Origin: Phycisphaerales bacterium
GTDB lineage: Bacteria > Planctomycetota > Phycisphaerae > Sedimentisphaerales > Anaerobacaceae
Direction: 5' to 3'
DNA length: 60,325 nt
NCBI GenBank assembly: GCA_003141275.1
Contig: PLLM01000015.1
Location: 2,322 to 62,646, forward strand
The position numbers and the translations under genes are program-made. The notes under the pieces are model-generated. The model was not told the origin of the DNA, searched no databases, and worked only from the letters and a program-made list of their open reading frames with translations. Positions 26,026 to 34,594 of the stretch are shown piece by piece (within the stretch, counting starts at the first letter, position 1; every line of letters starts with the position of its first letter).

Positions 26026-27134
26026 AGGTTAAAGACATCGCGGCACAAATCGAAAAAATCGTCCCGCTGGGTCTGGCGCAGAGTTGGGACAACGTCGGCC
26101 TGCTTCTCGGAAGCGCGGACAAAAACGTAAAACGCGTCCTGCTCACCATCGATATCACAGCAGATGTTCTCGCCGAGGCAAAACGGCTCAAAACTGACCT
26201 TATCGTTGCCTATCACCCCATCATCTGGGACGGCCTGAAAAAAATAAACACACAAGGCCCGACAAGCATCGTTTACGAACTGATTCGCTCAGGCATCCCT
26301 GTTTTCTGCATCCACACCGCGCTGGACGCAGTCGAAGGAGGCGTAAATGACGGGCTTGCGGAAATAGTCGGAATACAAAATGGCCATCCGCTTGGCGATT
26401 ATGTCTCCGCACCCGTCGGCAACAACTACAAACTCGCCGTCTTTGTCCCCGTCGAGTCCGCGGCAAAAGTCGCCAACGCAGTGTTCACAGCAGGCGCAGG
26501 TCACATCGGCAACTACAGCCATTGCAGCTTTTCATCACAGGGACAGGGAAGTTTTTTGCCTCTCGAAGGCGCGAGGCCCGCAATCGGCAAAAGAGGCGTT
26601 CTCGAAAAAGTCCCGGAATTGAAATTCGAGGCAATTGTCCCCGCGGAAAAACTCGCCGGCGTTGTAACCGCAATGCTAAACGCGCATCCCTACGAAGTGC
26701 CCGCTTACGACATTTATAAACTTGTCGATGAGCAGGCAAAATTCGGCTTAGGCAGAATGGGCAAGCTCGCGAAGCCGACGCCGCTGCCTGAAATCATTAA
26801 AAAACTCAGGAAACACACCGGCGCAAAGGCAGTAGGCATCATCGGCCCGGAAAAACGCCTCGTAAAGACCGCCGCCGTATGTGCCGGCTCCTGCGGCAAA
26901 CTCATAAATCTCGTTATCTCTGAAAATACCGACCTCTACGTTACAGGCGAGCTAAAGCACCACCAGGCCCTTACCGCCCAGGAAGCGGGGCTTACCTGCC
27001 TGTGCCTCTCGCATACAGTTTCTGAACGATTTATCCTCAAAAAATTGGCCAAACAGTTGCAAAAACCGCTCTCAGGTGTCACAATAAAGGTAAGCACTAA
27101 AGACGCAGACCCATTTAGATGGACGAAACTATGA
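26022..27134 (+). CDS. Nif3-family dinuclear metal centre protein
   Basis: A 370-residue protein of the Nif3/DUF34 family. Conserved metal ligands appear in IVAYHPIIWDGLKK, FCIHTALDAVEGGVN and, near the end, ITGELKHH-type YVTGELKHHQALTAQEAG. The length, with an extra middle domain (about 130-230, PII-like), is the long form. Often annotated GTP cyclohydrolase I type 2, but the function is disputed. It is coupled to pabC upstream and scpB downstream by ATGA overlaps, in one operon. Confidence 0.9.
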   Translation: MKVKDIAAQIEKIVPLGLAQSWDNVGLLLGSADKNVKRVLLTIDITADVLAEAKRLKTDLIVAYHPIIWDGLKKINTQGPTSIVYELIRSGIPVFCIHTALDAVEGGVNDGLAEIVGIQNGHPLGDYVSAPVGNNYKLAVFVPVESAAKVANAVFTAGAGHIGNYSHCSFSSQGQGSFLPLEGARPAIGKRGVLEKVPELKFEAIVPAEKLAGVVTAMLNAHPYEVPAYDIYKLVDEQAKFGLGRMGKLAKPTPLPEIIKKLRKHTGAKAVGIIGPEKRLVKTAAVCAGSCGKLINLVISENTDLYVTGELKHHQALTAQEAGLTCLCLSHTVSERFILKKLAKQLQKPLSGVTIKVSTKDADPFRWTKL

Positions 27135-27850
27135 CAGAAGAAAATTTGGCCGCATCGACAGGCAATCCGGTGTCAGAAACCGGCGCTGGCGATGAGCAGA
27201 ACGATATAATCGAACAAACGAACGATTCAGAACCGGCGGATGAACAGCCGGCACAAGACATTCAGGCACAGGCCGAAACCGAAACATCGGACGCCCAGCA
27301 GTCGCAGCCGACGGACGTTCCTCCGGGCTTTGAGCCGACGGTTGAATCGGTTGTGGAAGCGGTGCTTTTCGCAAGCGATGAATCGCTTACGCCCGCTCGA
27401 TTGTCCGAGATTGTCGGCACAAACGTCCGCCAGCTCCGCAAGCATATCGACGACCTCAACGAAAAATACAAGGCCAACAACAACGCCTTCAGAATCGAGC
27501 AAATCGCGGGCGGTTACCAGATGATGACGCTCCGCGAATACAACCACTGGCTCAAAAAACTCGTCCGCGCACGCGACGACGGCAAACTCAGCCAGCCGGC
27601 ATTAGAGACATTAGCAATCATCGCCTACAAACAGCCCATCATCCGTGCCGATATCGAAGCGATAAGGGGCGTCGCGGCGGGCGAGATGATTCGCAACCTG
27701 ATGTATAAAGGCCTGGTTAAAATCACGGGCAGGGCCGAGATTGTGGGCAGACCCATGCTTTACGGCACAACCAAAAAATTCCTCGAGGTCTTCGGCTTAA
27801 ACACCATCAAAGACCTCCCCAAAGCCGAAGAACTCAAAAAGCCCGAGTAA
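27131..27850 (+). CDS. scpB: segregation and condensation protein B
   Basis: 239 residues from the ATG at 27131, which overlaps the nif3 stop (ATGA). An acidic, Gln/Pro-rich N-terminal tail of about 65 residues precedes the ScpB winged-helix pair: VVEAVLFASDESLTPARL, GGYQMMTLREYNHW, ALETLAIIAYKQPIIRADIEAIRGV, GRAEIVGRPMLYGTT. It binds ScpA and the kinesin-like SMC complex in chromosome segregation. No scpA is visible in the window. Confidence 0.92.
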   Translation: MTEENLAASTGNPVSETGAGDEQNDIIEQTNDSEPADEQPAQDIQAQAETETSDAQQSQPTDVPPGFEPTVESVVEAVLFASDESLTPARLSEIVGTNVRQLRKHIDDLNEKYKANNNAFRIEQIAGGYQMMTLREYNHWLKKLVRARDDGKLSQPALETLAIIAYKQPIIRADIEAIRGVAAGEMIRNLMYKGLVKITGRAEIVGRPMLYGTTKKFLEVFGLNTIKDLPKAEELKKPE

Positions 27851-27877
27851 GTAAACATCCTGTGCAAAATAGTTGTT

Positions 27878-28288
27878 CTACTTCCAGATATGGCCGCAGT
27901 CCAGACATTTGTATTCTTCCTTCAGCCAGGTCAGCGGCAGCCGAAACAGCAGTATTGAAATAATGGCCATTTTCCAGGAATACCGCTCGTACTCGATATT
28001 CTCAGAACGGCATTTCGGGCAAATCAGGTCGTATTCGCCAAGCTCCGAAGGCAGTTGCGTGTCAGATGACGTTTCTTTCCTCGCAAGAATCTCAATTGAG
28101 GCTTTTGAGTCGGGTTCCTTAACCTTCAGTTTGATGCCGCCCTCGACCCGCGAAAGGAGCCAGTAAGTCGCCACAAAATTCTCGCCGCCAAGAAAGCACT
28201 TAATGCCCTCCGATTCAAGTCTCATCCTGGCAATATGTGCTTTATATGGCTCATCGAAACTGGCGACCGTCACAAGTATGTCGCTCAT
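27878..28288 (-). CDS. DUF2007 signal-transducing-like protein with zinc ribbon
   Basis: 136 residues from the ATG at 28288, chosen because AAGGAGGT lies 8 bases upstream. N-terminal DUF2007: ILVTVASFDEPYKAHIARM, LESEGIKCFLGGE and GGIKLKVKEPD. The C-terminal part has CPKC and CLDCGHIW, a zinc ribbon split by a hydrophobic stretch (SILLFRLPLTWL) that may touch the membrane. Function unknown. It is convergent with scpB and divergent from the next gene. Confidence 0.75.
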   Translation of the reverse strand: MSDILVTVASFDEPYKAHIARMRLESEGIKCFLGGENFVATYWLLSRVEGGIKLKVKEPDSKASIEILARKETSSDTQLPSELGEYDLICPKCRSENIEYERYSWKMAIISILLFRLPLTWLKEEYKCLDCGHIWK

Positions 28289-28431
28289 CTCTTTTACCTC
28301 CTTCAAACGAACCTTATTTAACACCACCACCATTCAAAAAACAACCCTAATCCTGCAATACCATCGGCCCGTGTTTTCCCAAAAGCAATCTCCTTGTTAG
28401 CGGCTTATCAATCTGATATATTTAATGAATT

Positions 28432-30672
28432 ATGCTGATTGAAGAACCGGTCAAATCCAGAAGTTTTTCATCAATTTCCGTCCCTGTCGCGACGGTATTC
28501 ATCGCAAGTTTCTGCCTTATGGTCCTTGAAATGGTGGCGGGCCGGCTTATAGCACGGTATCTCGGCTCGTCATTATATACATGGACTGCCGTCATAGGGG
28601 TGGTCCTTATTGGAATCACCATCGGCTATTACTTAGGCGGCCGTATAGCGGACAAGTTCAATACCCAAAAAACACTTCCCGTGCTGTTCATCGCCGGCTC
28701 AATCGCCTGTGTACTGATTATTGTTTTCGGCAACGCAATACGCGAATGGCTGTTTCTCTGGCAATTCGGCTGGCCGATTCGGGTATTCAGCACTATGGCG
28801 ATTATGTTCCTGCTGCCCTGCACCGTGCTTGGCGCGATTACGCCCGTAGTGGCAAAAAACGCCCTCGAAAAAGGGCTGCCCAAAGGCAGAACGGTAGGCG
28901 ATATATACGCCTGGGGAGCCGCAGGAAGCATCGCAGGAACGCTTGCCGCGGGCTTCTACCTCATTCCCGCGATGGGAACAATGACCCTGATTTGGCTGGT
29001 AGCGGGAATTCTGGCGATACTTGCCATAATCTGCCGGCTACGATTCCGGCCGGCGTATCTGTGGCTGGCGGTGTTCGCTTTCCTGCTTGTTACTGCTGCC
29101 GTCCCTATGCGATGGTGTATGACACTGGGCGCGGGCCTTATGCTGCGGGAACCGATTGACCCAAGGGTGATTTACCAGGATGAAAGCCAGTATTGCTACA
29201 TCGCCGTCAAACAACTTTCGGTATTTCCTGACAGGAGAATCTTTGTCCAGGATACGCTGCGGCACAGCGAAATAATTATGGGCGATATCAACGACCTGCT
29301 GTATGAATACACGATTGTTTACGCCGACATCACCCGCCTGATGAGTCAAAACAGGAATAACTTCAACGTAATGTTTATAGGAGGCGGCGGATATGTCTTT
29401 CCGAGATATATCCAGGCCAACTGGCCCGGCAGCAGGATAGACGTCGTCGAAATTGACCCCGCGGTCACCAAGGCCGCCATTGAGGCATTTGGCCTTGAAA
29501 AAAACAGCCCCATAAATACATTCACTATGGATGCGAGAAATTACGTCGATAAGCTGCTTGAAGACAGGCGTAATGGTAAACCAATCCCGAAATATGACTT
29601 CATTTATGAAGATGCCTTCAATGATTATTCCGTGCCGTATCAATTAGTTACACGCGAATTCAACGACAAAATCGCCGAGATTCTTTCCGATGACGGCGCG
29701 TATATTATAAACCTGATAGATACGCACGAGAGCGCCCGATTCCTCGGTGCCGTTATCAACACCCTGCAAAAAACGTTCCCTCATGTTTATGTTACCGCAG
29801 AGTTAAACATCCATCCTGTGACGCGAGAGACCTTTGTCGTTGTGGCCGCCAAAAAGCCGGTCGATATGATGGCCCTTCAAGGAGACAAAAAAATCAAAAT
29901 ATGGCACCCCACCGAGTCGGAAATGGAGCATTTCAGGAAAAGCTCGCGTGGAATTGCGCTTACGGATGACTACACCCCCGTGGAAAATCTGCTCGCCCCG
30001 GTAGTCGACCGAAGCTCGAGGGAAATACTGGGCCAAAGGTATTTAGACGACGCAAAAATGCTTAAGGCCGAGGGCAAACTGGACCAGAGCATTGTGGCTT
30101 TTGAAAACGCCTCCAAGTTTAGTCCGTCAATGTCTATCCTGGCCTTTAACGAAATAGCCATGATAAAAGCGGCTCAAAATAAACCGCAGGAAGCGGCCAG
30201 GGCCTTGCAAATGGCCATTGATTCTTATGACCCCAACAGCACCAAAGAAAGATTAAGAGGCCCTATTTATCTCAACCTCGGCATCCTCTTAAATAATATG
30301 GGCAGGCAAGATGATTCCCGCAAGAATCTTGCAAAGGCCATCGAGGAATTCCGTCTCGAACTGGCTAACGACTCGAACTCCGCTTTTACATGGTCCCGGC
30401 TGGGTGAAACTTTTGGTATGATTGGCGACTTTAACGAGGCAGCCAATGCCTTTGCGAAAGCCGTGGCATTAGAGCCGGGAAACATAGATACTCGAAACAG
30501 TTACGCACATGTTCTTGAGTTTCAGGGCCGGTTGGACGAGGTCATCGCTGTGGTCAAAACTTCGATTGAACTGGCATCTAAGTCCGGCAATACAGCATCC
30601 GTCGAGGAGTTTACTGCATATCTTAAATACCTATACCAGAAAAAATCCCAGACAACCACAGCCCCAAAATAG
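28432..30672 (+). CDS. multi-helix membrane / spermidine-synthase-like / TPR fusion
   Basis: A 746-residue protein. Residues 18-225 have about seven membrane helices (FCLMVLEMVAGRLIARYLG, GITIGYYLGGRIAD...). Residues 290-500 are a spermidine-synthase-like Rossmann domain: VMFIGGGGYVFPRYIQ, DVVEIDPAVTKAA, TMDARNYV and YDFIYEDAFNDYSVPYQL. Residues 540-730 are TPR repeats (GQRYLDDAKMLKAEGKLDQS...). The family is common in planctomycetes. Polyamine transfer is uncertain, because the canonical D in the active site (GGGDG) is replaced by GGGGY. There is no SD; AT-rich DNA precedes the ATG. Confidence 0.8.
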   Translation: MLIEEPVKSRSFSSISVPVATVFIASFCLMVLEMVAGRLIARYLGSSLYTWTAVIGVVLIGITIGYYLGGRIADKFNTQKTLPVLFIAGSIACVLIIVFGNAIREWLFLWQFGWPIRVFSTMAIMFLLPCTVLGAITPVVAKNALEKGLPKGRTVGDIYAWGAAGSIAGTLAAGFYLIPAMGTMTLIWLVAGILAILAIICRLRFRPAYLWLAVFAFLLVTAAVPMRWCMTLGAGLMLREPIDPRVIYQDESQYCYIAVKQLSVFPDRRIFVQDTLRHSEIIMGDINDLLYEYTIVYADITRLMSQNRNNFNVMFIGGGGYVFPRYIQANWPGSRIDVVEIDPAVTKAAIEAFGLEKNSPINTFTMDARNYVDKLLEDRRNGKPIPKYDFIYEDAFNDYSVPYQLVTREFNDKIAEILSDDGAYIINLIDTHESARFLGAVINTLQKTFPHVYVTAELNIHPVTRETFVVVAAKKPVDMMALQGDKKIKIWHPTESEMEHFRKSSRGIALTDDYTPVENLLAPVVDRSSREILGQRYLDDAKMLKAEGKLDQSIVAFENASKFSPSMSILAFNEIAMIKAAQNKPQEAARALQMAIDSYDPNSTKERLRGPIYLNLGILLNNMGRQDDSRKNLAKAIEEFRLELANDSNSAFTWSRLGETFGMIGDFNEAANAFAKAVALEPGNIDTRNSYAHVLEFQGRLDEVIAVVKTSIELASKSGNTASVEEFTAYLKYLYQKKSQTTTAPK

Positions 30673-30746
30673 CGGGCAATCACCCAAAAAACAGGAAAAA
30701 GTGGAACAATTCGGGCCGCCGAATGTCAAATTAACGTAGAAACTCT

Positions 30747-31850
30747 ATGATTAAGACATTGCGCATAACGAGTATCATAGCGGCGATAGCGGCGACGGTG
30801 TTGCTTATTTTGCCGGCGGTTTACGGGGTGCGCAGCGACCCTAAAATAGAAGAGTTTATCAAATCGCCCGGCGCAGTTGACAAGTTCACCGCCGCAAAGG
30901 GGCAGAATACAGCCCCCAAAAACACCGAATCACCCCTTGTAAAAGTAGCGACTGGCTATCACACAATTCTTGATCCACCCCCGCCTCCGCCGCCTAAAGC
31001 CCCACCAGCCGGCTCCCCACAAGCCGCTGCTGCTGCGCCGGCTCCTCCTGTTGTCGCGGTAAAATTTGACCTTGTGGCAACCAGCTATTACGCTTCAAAT
31101 CCTGAACAGTCGTTTGTCCTTATAGATGAGCCGGGAAAGGGCCTTCACTGGGTCAAGCAGGGTTCTGCTGTCGGCCATTTGACTATCGATACGGTAAAAG
31201 ACGGCGCCATTATTGTGCGGGATGGCCAAAGAACATCTGAAATGACCATCAAGGTCCAGGAGCCCTGGAGGAAACTGCTCAAAAACCCCCCGCCTGAAAC
31301 CAGCCCATCCTCCTCGTCGGCTTCACCTGCCAGTCCCGTCGCACAAGCTCCAACCGGTCGTCCGGGGCCTGAAAACCCGGTTCAACCTTCGTCCGTTACG
31401 AAAAATCCCGCCATAATAAGCCCCCCTCCTATGCCTGGCAGGCGAATACCAAGAGGTGCCGTAATGCCCCCGGCATCCGAAAGAATCACATCTGCGGCTC
31501 AGCCAACCCCGGCAACTGGGCAACCCAAACCGACGGAACCCGTGGAAACCCCACCCCCTCCACAGATTACACAGCCATCAACAGCGGCCAACCCGCCTGT
31601 TCAACCGACGGAACCCGTGCAAACCCCGCCCGCTCCACAGATTACACAGCCATCAGCGGCGGCCAACCCGCCTGTCCAACCCGCCGCCCCGCCGGTTGTT
31701 GATCAAAAAGAATTAAAGGCAAAGATAGACAAACTCACTGCCGAAATGCAAGCATCCACGAATGAAGAAGAGACAATGGCAAAGATGAACGAAATGGCAA
31801 AATTGCTCCAACAGTTAGAAGCCGCAAATCCGCCGGATATCAATAATTAA
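30747..31850 (+). CDS. GspC-like membrane-anchored protein with Pro-rich tail
   Basis: 367 residues. One N-terminal membrane helix (ITSIIAAIAATVLLILPAVYGV), a proline-rich spacer (DPPPPPPP...), then a small beta domain (about 105-170) with FDLVATSYYASNPEQSFVLI and GSAVGHLTIDTVKDGAIIV. This matches the layout of type II secretion GspC homology regions (paired short strands: substrate-independent 'V-G-x-x-G' type). The tail (170-330) has repeated EP-(V/T)-x-TPP-x-QITQPS units. The C-terminus is helical (QKELKAKIDKLTAEMQ). No other secretion genes are nearby. The call is tentative. Confidence 0.5.
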   Translation: MIKTLRITSIIAAIAATVLLILPAVYGVRSDPKIEEFIKSPGAVDKFTAAKGQNTAPKNTESPLVKVATGYHTILDPPPPPPPKAPPAGSPQAAAAAPAPPVVAVKFDLVATSYYASNPEQSFVLIDEPGKGLHWVKQGSAVGHLTIDTVKDGAIIVRDGQRTSEMTIKVQEPWRKLLKNPPPETSPSSSSASPASPVAQAPTGRPGPENPVQPSSVTKNPAIISPPPMPGRRIPRGAVMPPASERITSAAQPTPATGQPKPTEPVETPPPPQITQPSTAANPPVQPTEPVQTPPAPQITQPSAAANPPVQPAAPPVVDQKELKAKIDKLTAEMQASTNEEETMAKMNEMAKLLQQLEAANPPDINN

Positions 31851-31892
31851 TCCGGATACCGCTGCCTCGCGACTTTCCCCCTCCTGCAAAAC

Positions 31893-32486
31893 TTACTTTT
31901 TTCCCTCACAGTTCGATAACTCTGCTTTGAGCTGCTCGACTTTAGCCGCAAGTCCGGTATCCCCCCCCATCAAATCCGATATCATACTATCGAGGCGTTT
32001 CTGTTCTTCTTCCTGTTCTTTTATGATCTTTTGGTTGGCTTGCTCACTCTGAGTGAGTTCCTCAGTAAGGCGATTCACATCACCATCGCGTTTTTCCATT
32101 TCGGCATGGGACTGCTTTATGAGACTCGTTATCCTTTCCTCCCGTTGTTTCGTCTCTGTTTGCATCTTAGAGTTGTAATTTTTTGTCTCGGCTTCCCGTT
32201 TTTTCGTCTCGGCTTGCAGTTGTGTTTTGAGGTTCTTGATTTCCTCGTCTCGCTTTTGCATCTGAGAGTTGAAGTCTTTTATCTCATCATCTCTCTTCTT
32301 TTTTTCGGCCTGAAGCTGTGTCTGCAGGTTTTTGTTCTCCGCCTGAAGTTGTGTCCGCAGGTCTCTGTTCTCAGCGCCCATCAGCCGGGCCATTTTGTCG
32401 CCCGATGACATCTGCTCTTCCTGGCAGCCACCCGCCCAGAGGATTGCCATACTTACCGCCAAAACCGCCGCATATATCATTTTCAT
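31893..32486 (-). CDS. coiled-coil lipoprotein
   Basis: 197 residues. Signal peptide with lipobox (ILWAGGC), then an almost continuous coiled coil of charged heptads (QLQAENKNLQTQLQAEKKKRD..., about 40-185). The end is ELSNCEGKK. Probably anchored in a membrane and extended. The coiled-coil segment contains internal direct repeats (LKTQLQAETKKREAETK / LQTQLQAEKKKRDDE), showing expansion by duplication. Function unknown. It converges with the GspC-like gene. Confidence 0.7.
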   Translation of the reverse strand: MKMIYAAVLAVSMAILWAGGCQEEQMSSGDKMARLMGAENRDLRTQLQAENKNLQTQLQAEKKKRDDEIKDFNSQMQKRDEEIKNLKTQLQAETKKREAETKNYNSKMQTETKQREERITSLIKQSHAEMEKRDGDVNRLTEELTQSEQANQKIIKEQEEEQKRLDSMISDLMGGDTGLAAKVEQLKAELSNCEGKK

Positions 32487-32541
32487 TTCTGCTGCTCCCT
32501 ATAATGTATTGACGCAATAAATTAAAGCCATTCATTGTAAA

Positions 32542-33192
32542 TTATTTTTTGGCCTTCTCCGTCGAGAGTTGATTCGGGTCGAGTTTGGTAAACACAAGCG
32601 GTTCAGGATTGGCCTTTACCAGGTTAATATCAGGTGTCGCCGCATCTTTAAGCCAGCTGAAATCCCACAAGTTAACACTCCAGGTCTTGCCGTCCTCACA
32701 GACAGGGCCCTCAAAATAATCCTCTATTCTGCCTTCCAGATCGCCGGCAGGTAGTTTCATTATATAATAATCCACTATGATTTTCACTTTAATCATCCGT
32801 GTCTTTGGTATGTACCTCGCCTCGCACGGGCCCATTGCAAAGATATAGTAAGTGCCCTCGTCCGGCCCTTTCCCCTGAACTCCGCCTTCTGCAATTTTTA
32901 CCGGCCCCGCAAGAAAGTGAATAATCTTCTTTATAGAGCCGTCCGGCTCAAACTTAATGCCCCAAGTCCCTTCGCGTTGCTCCACTTCCCATACGCCAAC
33001 CATTGATTTAGGAAACGCGCCGCCCTTTGCCGCGCCTTCAAAAAAATCAGGTATCGCATCCTGGGCCGGGGCATTGCCGTCCCAGACCGCATTCGGGTCC
33101 CACGGCGGCGACGATGTTTTCCTGTTCTGCCCCCCGCAGCCGGCCAAAAACATTAACCCTATCCCGGCTAAAACCACGCTTTTTGCCTTCAT
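32542..33192 (-). CDS. lipoprotein of unknown function
   Basis: 216 residues from the ATG at 33192 (GGGGA upstream); the frame extends to 33252 but those residues lack a signal peptide. Lipobox is LMFLAGC. The mature part has GVWEVEQREGTWGIKFEPDG and KKIIHFLAG, a beta-rich pattern like lipocalin-type or DUF lipoproteins, with a Cys in MGPCEARYIP and EGPVCEDGK. It is upstream of the coiled-coil lipoprotein on the same strand; a 55-base gap suggests co-transcription. Confidence 0.7.
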   Translation of the reverse strand: MKAKSVVLAGIGLMFLAGCGGQNRKTSSPPWDPNAVWDGNAPAQDAIPDFFEGAAKGGAFPKSMVGVWEVEQREGTWGIKFEPDGSIKKIIHFLAGPVKIAEGGVQGKGPDEGTYYIFAMGPCEARYIPKTRMIKVKIIVDYYIMKLPAGDLEGRIEDYFEGPVCEDGKTWSVNLWDFSWLKDAATPDINLVKANPEPLVFTKLDPNQLSTEKAKK

Positions 33193-33303
33193 AACCAGAT
33201 TCCCCAAAATACCTCTTTTCAGCAAAACAACCGAAACCGTAATTTTACGCAATTGGTGAAAAATTGCAACAAAAAATGAGCCCCGCCGCAGAGAGGTTTT
33301 ATC

Positions 33304-33352
33304 TTAGCCACAGATTACACTGATTTCACTGATTTATTTCAATCTGCGGCTA
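33304..33352. repeat. hairpin repeat left of the GxxExxY gene
   Basis: TTAGCCACAGATT (33304-33316) pairs with AATCTGCGGCTAA (33340-33352) with one mismatch. It is the same family as 6113-6187. Confidence 0.75.
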
Positions 33353-33353
33353 A

Positions 33354-33722
33354 TTACAAAACCATTCGCTTTACAAATACAGATGAGCCAAAGTTTATAA
33401 TTAGGCCCACCTCAAAACCGGTCGCCTTCAGATAATTCAGCAATTGCGACTCAAATACGGGATTGTGCTGGTCCGCTGATTTGACCTCTACTATTACTTT
33501 GTTATCAACAACGATATCGGCAAAATACTCGCCAACAACCTGATTGTCGTATCTTACTTCTATACGCTTTTCCGGCTCTGTAAATACGCCTCTTTTCCTG
33601 AGCTCTATAACAAGCGAATTATGATATACCTTTTCCAAAAATCCGTAGCCGAGCTTGTTATGAACGGTATGTGCCGCGTTAATTATTTGCCCTGTTAGCT
33701 CCTCATACTTATATATACCCAT
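33354..33722 (-). CDS. GxxExxY family protein
   Basis: 122 residues. The signature is LGYGFLEKVYHNSLVIELRKRG, with the GxxExxY motif G-Y-G-F-L-E-K-V-Y. A strand/lysine pattern follows, D-IVVDNKVIVEVKS, which fits a PD-(D/E)xK-like nuclease fold (D...EVK). The family is abundant in environmental bacteria, often beside repeats or in rRNA intervening sequences; function unknown. Here it lies between two hairpin repeats of the same family. Confidence 0.85.
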   Translation of the reverse strand: MGIYKYEELTGQIINAAHTVHNKLGYGFLEKVYHNSLVIELRKRGVFTEPEKRIEVRYDNQVVGEYFADIVVDNKVIVEVKSADQHNPVFESQLLNYLKATGFEVGLIINFGSSVFVKRMVL

Positions 33723-33766
33723 AGCCGCATTATAGCCACCGACTTCATGGATTCCATTATTTTTTT

Positions 33767-33839
33767 GCCACTGATTTCACTGATTACACTGATTTATTTT
33801 TAATTTTAATCTGTGTTCATCTGTGTAATCTGTGGCTAA
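33767..33839. repeat. hairpin repeat right of the GxxExxY gene
   Basis: The left half (GCCACTGATTTCACTGATTA) mirrors the right half (TGTGTAATCTGTGGC) around a TA-rich centre. It is the same family as 33304-33352. Confidence 0.7.
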
Positions 33840-33851
33840 TAATGTGGCTAA

Positions 33852-33886
33852 TAAAAAAAAGAGGCAAGCCAAACTGGCTTGCCTCT
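33852..33886 (-). terminator. Rho-independent terminator of the PEP-CTERM gene
   Basis: GAGGCAAGCC (33861-33870), loop AAACT, GGCTTGCCTC (33876-33885). On the minus strand the stem is followed by eight T residues. Confidence 0.92.
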
Positions 33887-33919
33887 CTGTAAAGCTAAAA
33901 ACTGTTCTGTCGTTGTCGA

Positions 33920-34504
33920 TTATTTGCTGCGACGACGAAGGAACAGACCACCAAGACCGAGCAGACACATTGTTATCGGCTCAGGAATCTGGTGAATAAC
34001 TACGGAATCCATCGCTATTCCACCATTTTCAGGTAAAACGTCATAGTTCGCTGCGACGTTAACCAATTTAAGCACAGCATCGCCTGCGGCTACGCATGTG
34101 AACACAATACCCGAGATATACGTGCCATCAGCGTATGGCGGACTTGCCGAGAAGTCGCCAATAGCGCCAAAGAGACCATCCTCGGTATCGGTCATGCCAG
34201 TTACGTAATTGTCATTTTTTGCCTCGCCCTGCCAAAGAGTGGCGGTAGGGGCTGGTGGCATATTAATGGTACCCGATGTCTTGGTTAGGATACCGTAGGT
34301 CTCGTCAACAAACAAGGTCGGATTGCTGTCGCCAGTATCACCGCCGACGGCTACAAGCCTAACCTCAAGGGTGTCGCCCACGGTTAACGGCGCGTCAGTA
34401 ACAGCATTATATGCTGTACCGCCCTGATAAAGCTGTATTGTCAGGCCGGCCTGCGCCAACGAAGCTATTGACAGAACTAATGCTAAAACTAACAACTTTT
34501 TCAT
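33920..34504 (-). CDS. PEP-CTERM-anchored exported protein
   Basis: 194 residues from the ATG at 34504 (AAGGAGG 8 bases upstream). Signal peptide MKKLLVLALVLSIASLAQA; a beta-sandwich-like middle with VGDTLEVRLVAVGGD (cohesin/Big-like features); then the C-terminal sorting signal IPEPITMCLLGLGGLFLRRR, with PEP, a membrane segment and arginines. PEP-CTERM proteins are processed by exosortase and usually attached to extracellular polysaccharide. It lies downstream of the cysteine-rich PASTA-like gene on the same strand and has its own strong terminator. Confidence 0.88.
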   Translation of the reverse strand: MKKLLVLALVLSIASLAQAGLTIQLYQGGTAYNAVTDAPLTVGDTLEVRLVAVGGDTGDSNPTLFVDETYGILTKTSGTINMPPAPTATLWQGEAKNDNYVTGMTDTEDGLFGAIGDFSASPPYADGTYISGIVFTCVAAGDAVLKLVNVAANYDVLPENGGIAMDSVVIHQIPEPITMCLLGLGGLFLRRRSK

Positions 34505-34594
34505 AACATCCTCCTTCAAAGGAAAAAACATAAAAACCTTTCTTTCAGTTTTTCAAACAATTTAAACTCATCTAAAGTTTTAAAACACTCATCT

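Noticed and set aside
30747..31850. Type II secretion operon
   Set aside because: Only the GspC-like layout is present; no secretin, ATPase or pseudopilin genes flank it.
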